DNA of 64,000 bases from Acidithiobacillus ferrianus (GTDB lineage: Bacteria; Pseudomonadota; Gammaproteobacteria; Acidithiobacillales; Acidithiobacillaceae), in assembly GCF_010378095.1 (NCBI RefSeq), contig NZ_WNJL01000040.1:53013-117012 (forward strand). The letters run 5' to 3'. A program made the translations under genes and the position numbers. Shown piece after piece: positions 36,685-46,075 of the stretch (positions are counted from its first letter, which is position 1; every line of letters begins with the position of its first letter). The notes under the pieces were generated by a model. That model was not told the origin of the DNA. It did no database searches and worked only from the letters and a program-made list of their open reading frames with translations.

Positions 36685-36751
36685 AAACAGCCTTCCAGCC
36701 GCCAGGGATGTTCTCCTGGGGGCCGGCATCTTTCAACCGCATACGGCCCGA

Positions 36752-37885
36752 TCAAGAATCAGACTCCACCATATCAGCCTGCGCCGTAGCCAACAGCCTG
36801 CGCTCTTCATAGACCTCGCGGGCCAGACGCACATCTTCCAGAAACCATGGGAGTTCTTTGAGCAGCAACGCCTGCGGGCCATCCACCAGCGCCGTCATCG
36901 GGTCGGGGTGAAAGTCCACCAGAACCATGTTGGCGCCTGCCACCACCCCCTGAGCGGCCACATGGAATATATCCATGATGCCATCGGGACCCGCATCACG
37001 GCTGCCCACTGAATGGGACGGATCGATGCAGACGGGCATCCGGGTCAGACGCTTGACAACCGGCACTTGTGCGAAGTCCACAAAATTGCGGTGCGGGTCA
37101 CCCAGATTGCTCTTCATGCCGCGCAGGCCGAAGATCACTTTGGTGTTCCCCTCCGAAGCCAGATACTCGGCCGCATTGAGGGATTCTTCCAGGGTAATCC
37201 CGAAGCCGCGCTTGAGCAGCACGGGAAGCGCCTGCTGCCGTCCCACCGCCTTCAGCAACGCGAAATTCTGGGTATTGCGGGTGCCGATCTGCAGCATGAC
37301 GCCGGTAGGATGCCCGGTCATTTCCAGCGCCTCACGAATTTCGTCCATATGGGACTCGTGGAGGATCTCCATGGCAATGACACGGATACCGTACTTACCC
37401 GCCAGATCAAAAACCCAGGGCAAACAAGCCTTGCCATGCCCCTGAAAAGCATAGGGACTGGTGCGCGGCTTGTAAGCGCCCATACGGGCGCACACCTGAC
37501 CATTGTCCTGTAACGCGCGCAGCATTTGCTCGACATGCTCCGGCGTATCCACGGCGCACAACCCCGCAAAAACATGTAGATTATCCTGGCTGAAACGCAC
37601 TCCGTTGTACTCAAAACCGTGGGTGCGCTGGTCACCGGTGTGGCGGCCCAGCATCCGGTATTCCCGGGAGACGCGAATCGCCTTCTCGACACCGGGCAAG
37701 GCCTCCATATCCTCCACCCTGAGCTGTTTGGTGTCGCCGATCAGGTAAATTTCGTTGAGCACCTGCTCCGCGCCCTGTTCCCGATGCACCCGAAACTGAA
37801 TGCCAGCGAGCCCGCGCAAATGGGTGAGCAATTGCCGAAAGATTGGCGACTGCTCACCAAGGTCAGCCTCTAAAATCAAAATCAT
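36752..37885 (-). CDS. 3-deoxy-7-phosphoheptulonate (DAHP) synthase, type I-beta
   Basis: A 377-residue enzyme for the first step of the shikimate pathway: phosphoenolpyruvate plus erythrose 4-phosphate to DAHP. An N-terminal ferredoxin-like domain of about 80 residues, typical of regulated I-beta enzymes, precedes the TIM barrel. Landmarks are CARMGAYKPRTSPYAFQG, LQIGTRNTQNFALLKAVG, LLKRGFG and CIDPSHSVG. The frame runs upstream to 38266 but ATG at 37885 has GAGAGGA and fits the family N-terminus. About 210 bases between it and fumC hold no gene; a 6-bp GC hairpin lies at 38002-38016. Confidence 0.93.
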   Translation of the reverse strand: MILILEADLGEQSPIFRQLLTHLRGLAGIQFRVHREQGAEQVLNEIYLIGDTKQLRVEDMEALPGVEKAIRVSREYRMLGRHTGDQRTHGFEYNGVRFSQDNLHVFAGLCAVDTPEHVEQMLRALQDNGQVCARMGAYKPRTSPYAFQGHGKACLPWVFDLAGKYGIRVIAMEILHESHMDEIREALEMTGHPTGVMLQIGTRNTQNFALLKAVGRQQALPVLLKRGFGITLEESLNAAEYLASEGNTKVIFGLRGMKSNLGDPHRNFVDFAQVPVVKRLTRMPVCIDPSHSVGSRDAGPDGIMDIFHVAAQGVVAGANMVLVDFHPDPMTALVDGPQALLLKELPWFLEDVRLAREVYEERRLLATAQADMVESDS

Positions 37886-38096
37886 GAATCCTCTCCCTGG
37901 GGTACTCCGGATCTTCGAGTCAATATTCCGCCGGGGATCAGGCGCGATGCCCGAAATGGACGAGACACAACCTGGCAGCCCCGGCCCCACAAGAATAGCA
38001 TGCCCCCGAGGGGGGCTCCACGCCGGCCTGAGGAAGAATACGGCACCATCATGGCACCTCGGCGTCCGACTCCCCGGAGACCGGGCCCTGAACCAT

Positions 38097-39536
38097 TCAG
38101 AGGGCGGTGTCATCATCCCGGTCGCGCGGATTGGTCGTCCCCGCACCCGCGCGTTCCGAGGGCTGCAGCATCCTTTCCGGCCGCACGCGGGCGTCGAACT
38201 CGTTGCCCGACAAATATCCCAACCGCAGTGCCGCCTCACGCAAACTGCAGCCCTGCTGATGGGCATGCTGCGCTACGGTGGCGGCGCGCTCGTAGCCGAT
38301 GATCGGGGTAAGGGCGGTAACCAGCATCAGGGAGTGCTGCAGATGCTGCACCAGCTGCGCCTCCCGCGGCTGCAGATCACGCAGGCAATGATCACTGAAA
38401 GAACGCGCGGCATCGGCAAGAAGTGTGACCGACTGGAGGATATTGTAAGCGATCAGCGGCTTGTAGACGTTGAGTTCGAAATTGCCCTGTGAAGCCGCGA
38501 AGGCAATGGCGGCATCGTTACCATAGATCTGCACGCAGACCATGGTGAGTGCCTCCGCCTGCGTGGGGTTCACCTTGCCGGGCATGATGGAAGACCCCGG
38601 TTCATTCTCCGGGATCTGCAACTCGCCAAGACCGGCGCGAGGGCCGGAGGCCATCCAGCGGATGTCGTTGGCGATCTTCAGCAGGGACATGGCCAATCCG
38701 CGCAGCGCGCCACTCAATTGCCCTAAGGCCTCGTGACCGGCGAGAGCGGCAAAAGGGTTTGCCGCGGGGCGAAAAGGCAGGCCCAATTCGGCGTGTAACC
38801 GTTTACAAACGCCACTCGCAAAGTCGGGGTGCGTGTTGAGGCCGGTGCCCACCGCCGTGGCACCGAGAGCCAGCGCGTAAAGGCCGGGCAAGGCCTGCTC
38901 CAGTACCTGCACTCCCTGGCGGAGCTGCGCCAGATAGCCAGAGAATTCCTGGCCGAGGGTCAGCGGTACCGCGTCCATGAGATGGGTACGCCCCACCTTG
39001 ATGATATCGGCGAAGTCTTCGGTCTTACGGGTAAGCTCTGTCTCCAGATGCGCCAGCGCCGGCAGCAGATGCTGGTGAGCGGCGACCGCGACCGCCATGT
39101 GCATGGCCGCCGGGAAGGTGTCGTTGGAAGACTGACCGAGATTGACGTGATCGTTCGGGTGCACCGGCGCCTTGCTGCCCCGCGCGGTCCCGGCGATCTC
39201 GTTGGCCCGGTTGGCGATCACCTCATTGACATTCATGTTGCTCTGGGTACCGCTGCCCGTCTGCCAGACGCGCAGCGGAAATTGCGCGTCCCAGCGACCG
39301 CTGACGACCTCCGCCGCCGCCGCACGGATTTTTTCGGCCAGGGCGGCATCCAGCAGGCCCAACTCGGCGTTGACCGAGGCGGCCGCCCACTTGATCCGCG
39401 CCAAGGCATGGATGATCGGCAAGGGCATTCGTTCACTGCCGATGGCGAAATAACGCAGCGAGCGCTGAGTCTGGGCCCCCCAGAGGGCGGTATCCTCCAC
39501 GTCGATGCCACCCATGCTGTCCTTTTCCCGACGCAT
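38097..39536 (-). CDS. fumC: Fumarate hydratase, class II
   Basis: A 479-residue oxygen-stable fumarase of the citric acid cycle. [26 protein letters not shown] matches the FumC N-terminus, [18 protein letters not shown] and [10 protein letters not shown] line the active site, and the signature [13 protein letters not shown] is present. A GTG at 39545 or the ATG at 39536 could start it, and both overlap the pepF stop or lie just after it. I use the ATG. Confidence 0.97.
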   Translation of the reverse strand: MRREKDSMGGIDVEDTALWGAQTQRSLRYFAIGSERMPLPIIHALARIKWAAASVNAELGLLDAALAEKIRAAAAEVVSGRWDAQFPLRVWQTGSGTQSNMNVNEVIANRANEIAGTARGSKAPVHPNDHVNLGQSSNDTFPAAMHMAVAVAAHQHLLPALAHLETELTRKTEDFADIIKVGRTHLMDAVPLTLGQEFSGYLAQLRQGVQVLEQALPGLYALALGATAVGTGLNTHPDFASGVCKRLHAELGLPFRPAANPFAALAGHEALGQLSGALRGLAMSLLKIANDIRWMASGPRAGLGELQIPENEPGSSIMPGKVNPTQAEALTMVCVQIYGNDAAIAFAASQGNFELNVYKPLIAYNILQSVTLLADAARSFSDHCLRDLQPREAQLVQHLQHSLMLVTALTPIIGYERAATVAQHAHQQGCSLREAALRLGYLSGNEFDARVRPERMLQPSERAGAGTTNPRDRDDDTAL

Positions 39537-39538
39537 CG

Positions 39539-41335
39539 TCAGCACATTCCGGCCAGGCGCTCGGCTTCGTCCACCATATCAACCATGTAATCCAGTGCCC
39601 GCGACCAGATTTCCGGATCTTCCAGGTCAACACCGGTAGTGGCTACCACCGCCGCTGGGGCCTTGGCACCACCCAATTTCAACATGGCGATGTAGCGAGG
39701 CACGAAAGCCACTGGATCAGCGCGATAACGCTGGATCAATGCCAACGTCAACAGCTCGCCGAAGACGTAGGCATAGACGTAACCGGGTGAACCGATGAAG
39801 TGGGGGATATAGCTCCACCACCAGCGATAGCCAGGGCTGAATTGGATGCTGTCGGCAAATTGCTCTGCCTGGGTCTGCATCCAGAGATCGCCCAGGCGCT
39901 CTTTGCTCAGTTCACCTTCGGCACGACGCGCGCCATGCATGGTCACCTCGAAGCGGTGCATGGCCATCTGCCGGAAGACTGTCGCAAAAGTGTCTTCGAT
40001 TTTACCGCAAAGCAGCGCCAGCCGCCGTTGGGGATCCGACTCTTCGCGCATCAGCCGCTCGAAGGTCAACATCTCTCCGAAGACCGAAGCGGTTTCCGCC
40101 GTGGTCAGGGGGGTATCCGAATTCATATAACCCTGTTCCCGGGCCAGGTACTGATGGATACCATGCCCCAACTCGTGGGCAACGGTCATCACATCGCGCA
40201 CCGTGCCCGTGTAGTTGACCATGAGATAGGGATGCACGTCGGGCGTCACCGGATGCGCAAAGGCACCGCCGCGCTTGCCCGGCGCCAGCGCGGCGTCGAT
40301 CCAGCCCGCATCGAAAAAACGCTGGCTGATGACCCCCAGTTCCGGAGAAAAGTCCGTGACCGCCGCCAGCACAATGCGCCGGCACTCCGCCCAGTCATAG
40401 CGCCGCTCCCCCCCCGGCAAAGGGGCATAGCGGTCATAATCCATCAGGGGAGACACCTTGAGCAACCCGGCTTTAAGCCGATAGTAGCGAGCCACCAGCG
40501 TATAGCGCCCCACCACCGCATGTTCCAGCGCCTCCACCATCTGATCGGAAATCTCGTTGCTGAGATTGCGTTCACTCAGCCAGTGAGGATAACGGCGCAG
40601 ACGATCGTCCAGGGCCTTGTCGGCGAGCGTCGCATTGAAGCAGGCGGTGAGGGTATGCAGCCGGCCTTCCAGCCCCTTGCTCAAGGCTTCGGCGGCATCC
40701 TGGCGAAGCGTCCGGTCGGGATGGGACAACAACGTCATCACCTCTTGCTCGGTCATCTCCCGGCCGCGCAAAGGAAAACGCATTTCTGTCAGCGTCTCGT
40801 CAAAGAGACGCTCCCAAAGGGCGCGCCCGGTCACCCGCTTTTCGGAGAGAATCTGTTCCTCGCTCTCACTGCGCAGGTGATCCCGATACACGCGCCAATG
40901 GCGCAGCAGATGCGCCCAGCGGACCAAAACAGGCTCCATCAACAGGCGTTCCGCCTGGGCGTCGTCCACCGCATTCCAGGCGATATCAAAAAAGATCAAT
41001 TGGTTCTGAATACCCGTGGCCGCCTCTTCGTAGGCCTGCAAGGCGGCACCATACACGGGTTGATCGGCATGGGTCACATAGCTGAGGTAACGAAAACTGC
41101 CGACCCGGGCAATCCGTTGGCGGATGCCCTCCAGGTGCGCCATGGCCGCTGCCAACTGCGCCGCATCCAGTCCTCCGAGACCGGAGCGATAGGTTTCGGC
41201 GAAGCGCACCGCCTCCGCATTCGCCCAGCGCATATCTTCCTCCAAGCGAGGATCATCCACCCCCGCGTAGAGATCTTCCAGGCGCCAATGTATCCGTTCC
41301 GCCCCCGTCGCTTCCTGATTTACGCCCTGCTCCAT
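39539..41335 (-). CDS. pepF: Oligoendopeptidase F (M3B metallopeptidase)
   Basis: A 598-residue zinc oligopeptidase. The HExxH motif is in [14 protein letters not shown] (about residue 388) with a downstream glutamate in ETASVFGE. The N-terminal helical half is typical of PepF. It degrades short peptides in the cytoplasm. The ATG at 41335 is five bases after the DUF1841 gene stop, with GGAG upstream; the frame continues further but overlaps that gene. fumC follows with coupling. Confidence 0.93.
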   Translation of the reverse strand: MEQGVNQEATGAERIHWRLEDLYAGVDDPRLEEDMRWANAEAVRFAETYRSGLGGLDAAQLAAAMAHLEGIRQRIARVGSFRYLSYVTHADQPVYGAALQAYEEAATGIQNQLIFFDIAWNAVDDAQAERLLMEPVLVRWAHLLRHWRVYRDHLRSESEEQILSEKRVTGRALWERLFDETLTEMRFPLRGREMTEQEVMTLLSHPDRTLRQDAAEALSKGLEGRLHTLTACFNATLADKALDDRLRRYPHWLSERNLSNEISDQMVEALEHAVVGRYTLVARYYRLKAGLLKVSPLMDYDRYAPLPGGERRYDWAECRRIVLAAVTDFSPELGVISQRFFDAGWIDAALAPGKRGGAFAHPVTPDVHPYLMVNYTGTVRDVMTVAHELGHGIHQYLAREQGYMNSDTPLTTAETASVFGEMLTFERLMREESDPQRRLALLCGKIEDTFATVFRQMAMHRFEVTMHGARRAEGELSKERLGDLWMQTQAEQFADSIQFSPGYRWWWSYIPHFIGSPGYVYAYVFGELLTLALIQRYRADPVAFVPRYIAMLKLGGAKAPAAVVATTGVDLEDPEIWSRALDYMVDMVDEAERLAGMC

Positions 41336-41340
41336 GCGCT

Positions 41341-41817
41341 CTATTCTCCATCCCAGTGTTTTTGATCGCCGCAGCCCGCCGTCTCTGGCACGCCCAGGCC
41401 ATGACGCACGCAGGCCAGCAACGCCACCATATCGGGTGCGCGACCCGCCCTTTGCGCCTGCCACATCATCTCCCCCAGGCAGTCCACGAAGAGATGCTCG
41501 GCCGCATTCTCACCCAGCCTGCGGCGTGCCTCGTCGAAGAGGTCCACGATACCCGCCGGCTGTCCTAATGCCAACAGTTCCACCAACCCCACATGCAAGG
41601 ACATGTGCATGTAGGGGTTACTCCTCCCCTGCTCCGGCGGGAAATCCTGTTCGAGCCCACGCTCCGCGTCGGCGAGCAAGCCGTGATACTCGGGGTGGCG
41701 CAGGATCACCGCGACGAGACGCGCCCGCACGCCTTCCAGCGGACGTCCTTCCCGATAGGCCCGCCAACTCTCCAGGAAGACCTGACGATATGTTTCTCGT
41801 TTACTGCCATAAAGCAT
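41341..41817 (-). CDS. DUF1841-family protein
   Basis: A 158-residue protein of unknown function. The conserved PYMHMSLHVGLVELLALGQPAGI segment identifies DUF1841, and a C-terminal LGEMMWQAQRAG helix is also shared. No signal peptide or membrane segment is seen. It is the first gene of the run to pepF and fumC. The name reflects only domain resemblance. Confidence 0.75.
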   Translation of the reverse strand: MLYGSKRETYRQVFLESWRAYREGRPLEGVRARLVAVILRHPEYHGLLADAERGLEQDFPPEQGRSNPYMHMSLHVGLVELLALGQPAGIVDLFDEARRRLGENAAEHLFVDCLGEMMWQAQRAGRAPDMVALLACVRHGLGVPETAGCGDQKHWDGE

Positions 41818-41830
41818 AATGATTAGCCTG

Positions 41831-41912
41831 TCGGAACATATCCGAAGATCATAGGATAGACCGGACCCGATGGGAAAGGGATCCTTATTGTGGTAGATTG
41901 GACCCGGTCCGG
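41831..41912. promoter_or_regulatory. Dyads in the divergent 41.8-42.0 kb intergenic region
   Basis: TCGGA-ACATA-TCCGA lies at 41831-41845, and CCGGACC at 41861-41867 pairs with GGTCCGG at 41906-41912. The right copy is also part of GGACCCGGTCC. The spacer separates the DUF1841 and the four-repeat DUF1641-like genes and could hold shared operators. No clear promoter was identified. Confidence 0.3.
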
Positions 41913-41977
41913 AAAGCGCAAGAGATTATTTAACAGCACGTATCGCAACATATATTTCAGCGGGAGATCAGCGCATC

Positions 41978-43678
41978 ATGGCGAATGCAGTATCCTCAGC
42001 GTCCGTAACCACCCTCAATGATCGTCAATGGGAGGGTCTCGGCAAAGTCGGCGACGCCGCCCTGCAGATGCAGAATCTGCTGCAGATACTCCGCGATCTC
42101 CTGAATGAGCTACCGCAAGTGGTCGACACCGACAAGCTCATGGAAACCCTGAAACCACGGTTAGAGCGTTTGCAGGGTATCGCTGAATCGCTACAAGGCT
42201 TCATCAAGGGGAATACCAACGAAGAGTCGCTGGACCGCTGGCGCAACATGTTCACTGAAGTCCAGAACGCGGAGTTGGACAAGATCCTGGGCGAAGTCCT
42301 CCAGCTACTCGGTAACCTGCAGCGCGCCGGTTTCTTCAGCTCGATCTCGGCGCTCAGCGCCGAGTTGAAAAGCCCCTTCCTCGGCGAGGACCCTGCGGAT
42401 TTGGTGCAGAAAATCCATAGCGCCACCGACAGTCTCCGATACTGGATGAACGGCGCCAAACAAGGCGTCAGCGTCATCGGCGACATGGTCGGCCAACTCG
42501 ATCTGCCCGACCGTCTCGACGAAATTCAGGAAATGGCCGATCAGTGGATACAAATGGCCAAGCGCACGCAACACCTGATTCAGGGCGACGCGCCCAATCT
42601 GCAGGCGCGTCTCAGTGGTATGCTCGATTTGGCGGAAACCCTCGGCGGCCAGATGAACATGGCCATCGGTGCCCTGCGCGATAGCGCACCGGAAACGCTG
42701 GAAAGCGCCGACATGCGTGGTACGCTCGCCACCATCGGTGCCGCTAGCAGCCGCTGGATACGCATCGCGCTACGGATCAAAACCCTGGCTCAGGGCCACT
42801 CCGACAGTCTCGCCCAGCGTGTCGAAGGGTTACTGGATCAGCTGGAGTCTCTAGCCAGTCACACCGCGACGGCGGGTTTTTTCATCCAAGCCGGCAAGGA
42901 TGGCCTGGGGGTGGTTCGCAACATGCTTACCGACATGGACCTGCCGGACAAGCTGGATACCCTCTCCGAGGCGGCCGACCAGTGGTTGAAAATCGCGATG
43001 CGGGCGAAGACCCTGGCCCAGGGCGATGCCGGAAGCCTGGCCGACCGCGTTGGCAACCTGTTGAGTATGGCCGAAACCGTCAGCGCTTCCCTGCGGTCCG
43101 CCGCTCAAGCGCTCGAGGACAAAGGCATCCACCTGGAAACACTGATGACCCCGCACGGCGACCTCTCTATCGCCCTGGGTACCGCCGCAGATATGGTCGG
43201 TGAATTCTGGCAGGACGGCACCATACGCCACATCGGCAGCACCATCAGCCAAGGCGTCATGGCGTGGCTGGAGATTGCCCAGATCGGTGCCAAGGCCGTA
43301 CGAGGCGACGCGGAGAGCCTCAATGTGCGCATCAAGGAGATCGTTCAGGGCCTTCACGACGCCCACCTGGTGGACATGCTGCCCGACGTCTTCGCGCTGG
43401 TCGGCACCCTGCGGAAAACAGGTCTGCTCAGCAAGGTGAACATGGTAATGACCCAGGTCGCCCCCATGATCCCCTCGGACGAAATCTTCGCCAACGGCGT
43501 TCACAAGGCAGTAAAGGCCTTGGAGCAGACCAACCTCGAGATGAAGGGGTCGGGCAACAAGGGCGGCGGCATTTTTGGTCTGATAAAAATCTTCTTCGCG
43601 AAAGACACTCAATTCGTGCTGCGTTTCGCGGTACGCTTCGCCTCCATCTTTTTGAGGGCATTGAAGCAGCAAGGTTGA
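41978..43678 (+). CDS. DUF1641-containing alpha-helical repeat protein
   Basis: A 566-residue helical protein. The C-terminal DUF1641-like part includes LVGTLRKTGLL...VNMVMTQV with a hydrophobic end FVLRFAVRFASIFLRALKQQG. Four internal repeats share W-[IL]-x-x-A, then L-x-x-G-[DH]-x-x-[SN]-L-x-x-R, beginning near residues 190, 260, 336 and 430. DUF1641 proteins often occur beside oxidoreductases and sulfur-metabolism genes, but none is adjacent here. Functions offered are guesses: a membrane-associated scaffold or a regulator of a respiratory complex. Start ATG with GGAGA ten bases upstream. Confidence 0.7.
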   Translation: MANAVSSASVTTLNDRQWEGLGKVGDAALQMQNLLQILRDLLNELPQVVDTDKLMETLKPRLERLQGIAESLQGFIKGNTNEESLDRWRNMFTEVQNAELDKILGEVLQLLGNLQRAGFFSSISALSAELKSPFLGEDPADLVQKIHSATDSLRYWMNGAKQGVSVIGDMVGQLDLPDRLDEIQEMADQWIQMAKRTQHLIQGDAPNLQARLSGMLDLAETLGGQMNMAIGALRDSAPETLESADMRGTLATIGAASSRWIRIALRIKTLAQGHSDSLAQRVEGLLDQLESLASHTATAGFFIQAGKDGLGVVRNMLTDMDLPDKLDTLSEAADQWLKIAMRAKTLAQGDAGSLADRVGNLLSMAETVSASLRSAAQALEDKGIHLETLMTPHGDLSIALGTAADMVGEFWQDGTIRHIGSTISQGVMAWLEIAQIGAKAVRGDAESLNVRIKEIVQGLHDAHLVDMLPDVFALVGTLRKTGLLSKVNMVMTQVAPMIPSDEIFANGVHKAVKALEQTNLEMKGSGNKGGGIFGLIKIFFAKDTQFVLRFAVRFASIFLRALKQQG

Positions 43679-43800
43679 TTTCTGCGCCTCGCAGACCACG
43701 CTCCGAACCGGATGGGGTTCGGGGCACCTATCCAGGCGTACCTGGACGCTCGCGGCGGGGCAGTGGCGATAGCGCCTTTCCGGGCTCCCCATATGTGCAC

Positions 43801-44373
43801 CTAATCCCCGCCATGCTGCGCCCACCACATCCTCGCCTGCCTCGCCGAGGCTTTTGCCGCAACCGGATCATCCAACCAGACCTTGGCCAAGTCGACGATC
43901 TCGGCGATGCTCTGCGCCCAAACCGCGCCGCCCGCGGCCAACAAGCCACGACGCGCTGCATTATCCGGCATTTTTGGGCCAAGGATGAGAGGGCAGCCGT
44001 CAGCGATGGGCTGGGCGAGATCCACCGCACCACCCACCAGCGTACCCCCGGGCACGCAGAGGTCCGCGCAGCCGTAAAAGGCGTCACGTGCCGCCGCAGT
44101 CTCGACAAAATACACGCGGGTCTTGATCGGCACATGACTAGTGAACAAACGACTGTGGCGAATGGTCTGCAGATGGTATTTCTGCGCATCCCGGTAGACG
44201 GGTTCATAGCGTTCTTCCCGGTCCGGCGCCAACACCATGATGCCCATCCGCACCCGTATCAACGAAAGGAAAATAGCATATGCTTCCGTGGCTTCCCCCT
44301 CATGCACGTTGGGGAAGTACACCACACAGCGTTGCCGCTCCCGAAACTCCTTGAAACGTTCGCACCATTCCAT
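43801..44373 (-). CDS. Truncated KdtA/WaaA-like glycosyltransferase, C-terminal domain only
   Basis: A 190-residue protein with the pattern of the C-terminal donor-binding half of Kdo transferase: VYFVETAAARDAFYGCADLCVPGGTLV and QPIADGCPLILGP correspond to the Kdo transferase glycine-rich region. The N-terminal acceptor domain is missing. The ATG at 44373 has GGAGGG six bases upstream, so it may be expressed as a single-domain protein rather than being a decayed gene. Its role is unclear. A catalytic residue usually in the N-terminal half would be absent. Confidence 0.55.
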   Translation of the reverse strand: MEWCERFKEFRERQRCVVYFPNVHEGEATEAYAIFLSLIRVRMGIMVLAPDREERYEPVYRDAQKYHLQTIRHSRLFTSHVPIKTRVYFVETAAARDAFYGCADLCVPGGTLVGGAVDLAQPIADGCPLILGPKMPDNAARRGLLAAGGAVWAQSIAEIVDLAKVWLDDPVAAKASARQARMWWAQHGGD

Positions 44374-44490
44374 GCGCATCCCTCCGGACTGTGATTATTG
44401 GCTTTTCCACCCGGTGATCATAGGCGACATCCAGGGAGCATACAAAGTTTGCGCGCCCAGATGGTTATGAATCGTCCGACGCTTTTGTGT

Positions 44491-44496
44491 TATATT
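44491..44496 (+). promoter_or_regulatory. Possible -10 element before glgA
   Basis: TATATT matches five of six -10 positions and lies 36 bases before the glgA ATG. No good -35 was found at the usual distance, so this is weak. Confidence 0.25.
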
Positions 44497-44532
44497 CGCA
44501 ACAACACTCGCCTAGAGAAGAATTAGCGTCTT

Positions 44533-45996
44533 ATGTTGCGAACACTTTTCATATTCTCGGAGATAGTTCCCTACTCCAAAACAGGGGGTCTTGCCGACGT
44601 CGGTGGCGCTCTGCCCCTGGCATTGGCCCAAATCGGCGTCGATGTCCGTGTACTGGTACCCTACTACGGGCAACCCACCCTGGGCGACCTCCGCTGGCGG
44701 TGTGCCGTCACCACCCCCTATACCGGCGAGGCAGCCGAACTCTGGTCCCTCGCGGAGCAGCCACAGATCCTTTTCCTCCGCTACCCTCACTATTATGAGC
44801 GCGACGGGAGTCCCTATCAGGATGGCGAAGGAGGAGACTGGCCCGACAATGACCGGCGCTTCGCCCTGCTCAACCGCGTGGCGGTGGAAATCGCGCAAGG
44901 GCGCGTACCCGGCTTCGATTGGCGCCCGGATATCCTCCACGCCAACGACTGGCAGACCGGATTGATCCCCTATCTGCTCGACCTGGAAACCCGGGTTGGC
45001 GCGATACGGCCCGCAACCCTCTTCACCATTCACAACTTGGCCTATCAGGGTCGTTTCGCGCCCAGCGCCATGGCCTCGCTACACTTGCCGGACAGCGATT
45101 TTCACTGGCTGGGGACAGAACTCCACGGCGATTTTTCGTTCATGAAGGCCGGCCTCGCCTATAGCGATCAACTAACTACCGTCAGCCCCACCTATGCACA
45201 GGAAATTCAAACGAATGCTTTCGGGATGGGACTGGATGGCCTGTTGCGGACCCGCAACCGACAACTGTCGGGCATCCTCAATGGCATCGATACGCGTCAG
45301 TGGAATCCGGCCACCGACCCCCATCTGCCCGCCCACTATTCGGCGCAGGACCGACAGGGCAAGGCGGAATGCAAATCACAGCTACAAAGCAGCTTGGGCC
45401 TCTATCCCGATCCCGGGATGTTCCTCCTCGGCATGATCAGTCGGCTGGTGGAGCAGAAGGGAACGGATATGGTACTGGACATTTTGCCTGACCTGTTACG
45501 CCGTGGAATGCAGGTGGTGATACTCGGCAGCGGCGACAAGTCTTTTGAGCAGCGCCTGCTGGAAATGGCAGCGGCACACCCTGCACAAATGGCGGCACGA
45601 ATCACCTTCGACGAAGGCTTGTCACACCGCATTGAAGCGGGTACGGACGCCTTTCTGATGCCCTCGCGGTTCGAGCCCTGCGGCCTCAACCAGATGTATA
45701 GCTTGCATTATGGTACCCTACCCATCGTCCATCGTACGGGCGGTCTGGCCGATACGGTCACCGATGCCGAGGATTTCAACCATCTGGAACAGCGCAATGG
45801 TTTCGTCTTCACCAACCCGAACAGTGACGCCCTGCACGACACGGTTCTGCGTGCGGAAGCGCTGTTCCGCCAGCCGATACTGTGGTCACAACTGCAAGAC
45901 CAGGCCATGACCGGGGACTATAGCTGGCAACACTCGGCACACGCCTATCTCCGACTCTATCATGAGGTGTTGGCACGGCGGACCGGAGGCCGCTGA
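44533..45996 (+). CDS. glgA: Glycogen synthase (ADP-glucose type, GT5)
   Basis: A 487-residue GT-B enzyme that extends alpha-1,4-glucan from ADP-glucose. The KTGGLADVGGALP signature is at residues 16-28, with LHANDWQTGLIPYL in the first half and LMPSRFEPCGLNQMYSLHYGTLPIV in the donor domain. Length is normal. There is no other glycogen gene nearby, so branching enzyme and pyrophosphorylase must lie elsewhere. It is followed after 79 bases by the beta-CASP hydrolase gene. Confidence 0.97.
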   Translation: MLRTLFIFSEIVPYSKTGGLADVGGALPLALAQIGVDVRVLVPYYGQPTLGDLRWRCAVTTPYTGEAAELWSLAEQPQILFLRYPHYYERDGSPYQDGEGGDWPDNDRRFALLNRVAVEIAQGRVPGFDWRPDILHANDWQTGLIPYLLDLETRVGAIRPATLFTIHNLAYQGRFAPSAMASLHLPDSDFHWLGTELHGDFSFMKAGLAYSDQLTTVSPTYAQEIQTNAFGMGLDGLLRTRNRQLSGILNGIDTRQWNPATDPHLPAHYSAQDRQGKAECKSQLQSSLGLYPDPGMFLLGMISRLVEQKGTDMVLDILPDLLRRGMQVVILGSGDKSFEQRLLEMAAAHPAQMAARITFDEGLSHRIEAGTDAFLMPSRFEPCGLNQMYSLHYGTLPIVHRTGGLADTVTDAEDFNHLEQRNGFVFTNPNSDALHDTVLRAEALFRQPILWSQLQDQAMTGDYSWQHSAHAYLRLYHEVLARRTGGR

Positions 45997-46075
45997 GAAG
46001 CTTTTCGTCGGCGGCGGCTGCGCGCCCTGAAGGGGCGCCGCAACGGCCATGGACCACAAACATTAGGGGAATCGT

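Noticed and set aside
36685-36751. Terminator between metG and the DAHP synthase gene
   Set aside because: Only a five-base CCAGG/CCTGG stem is visible and there is no T run in either direction.
42851-43828. 325-residue minus-strand frame over the DUF1641-like gene
   Set aside because: Composition and lack of a ribosome-binding site point to a shadow of the repeated helical gene.
45997-46075. GC-rich stem after glgA as an intrinsic terminator
   Set aside because: The GCGCCC/GGGCGC stem has no T run and is close to the next start codon, so termination is not supported.
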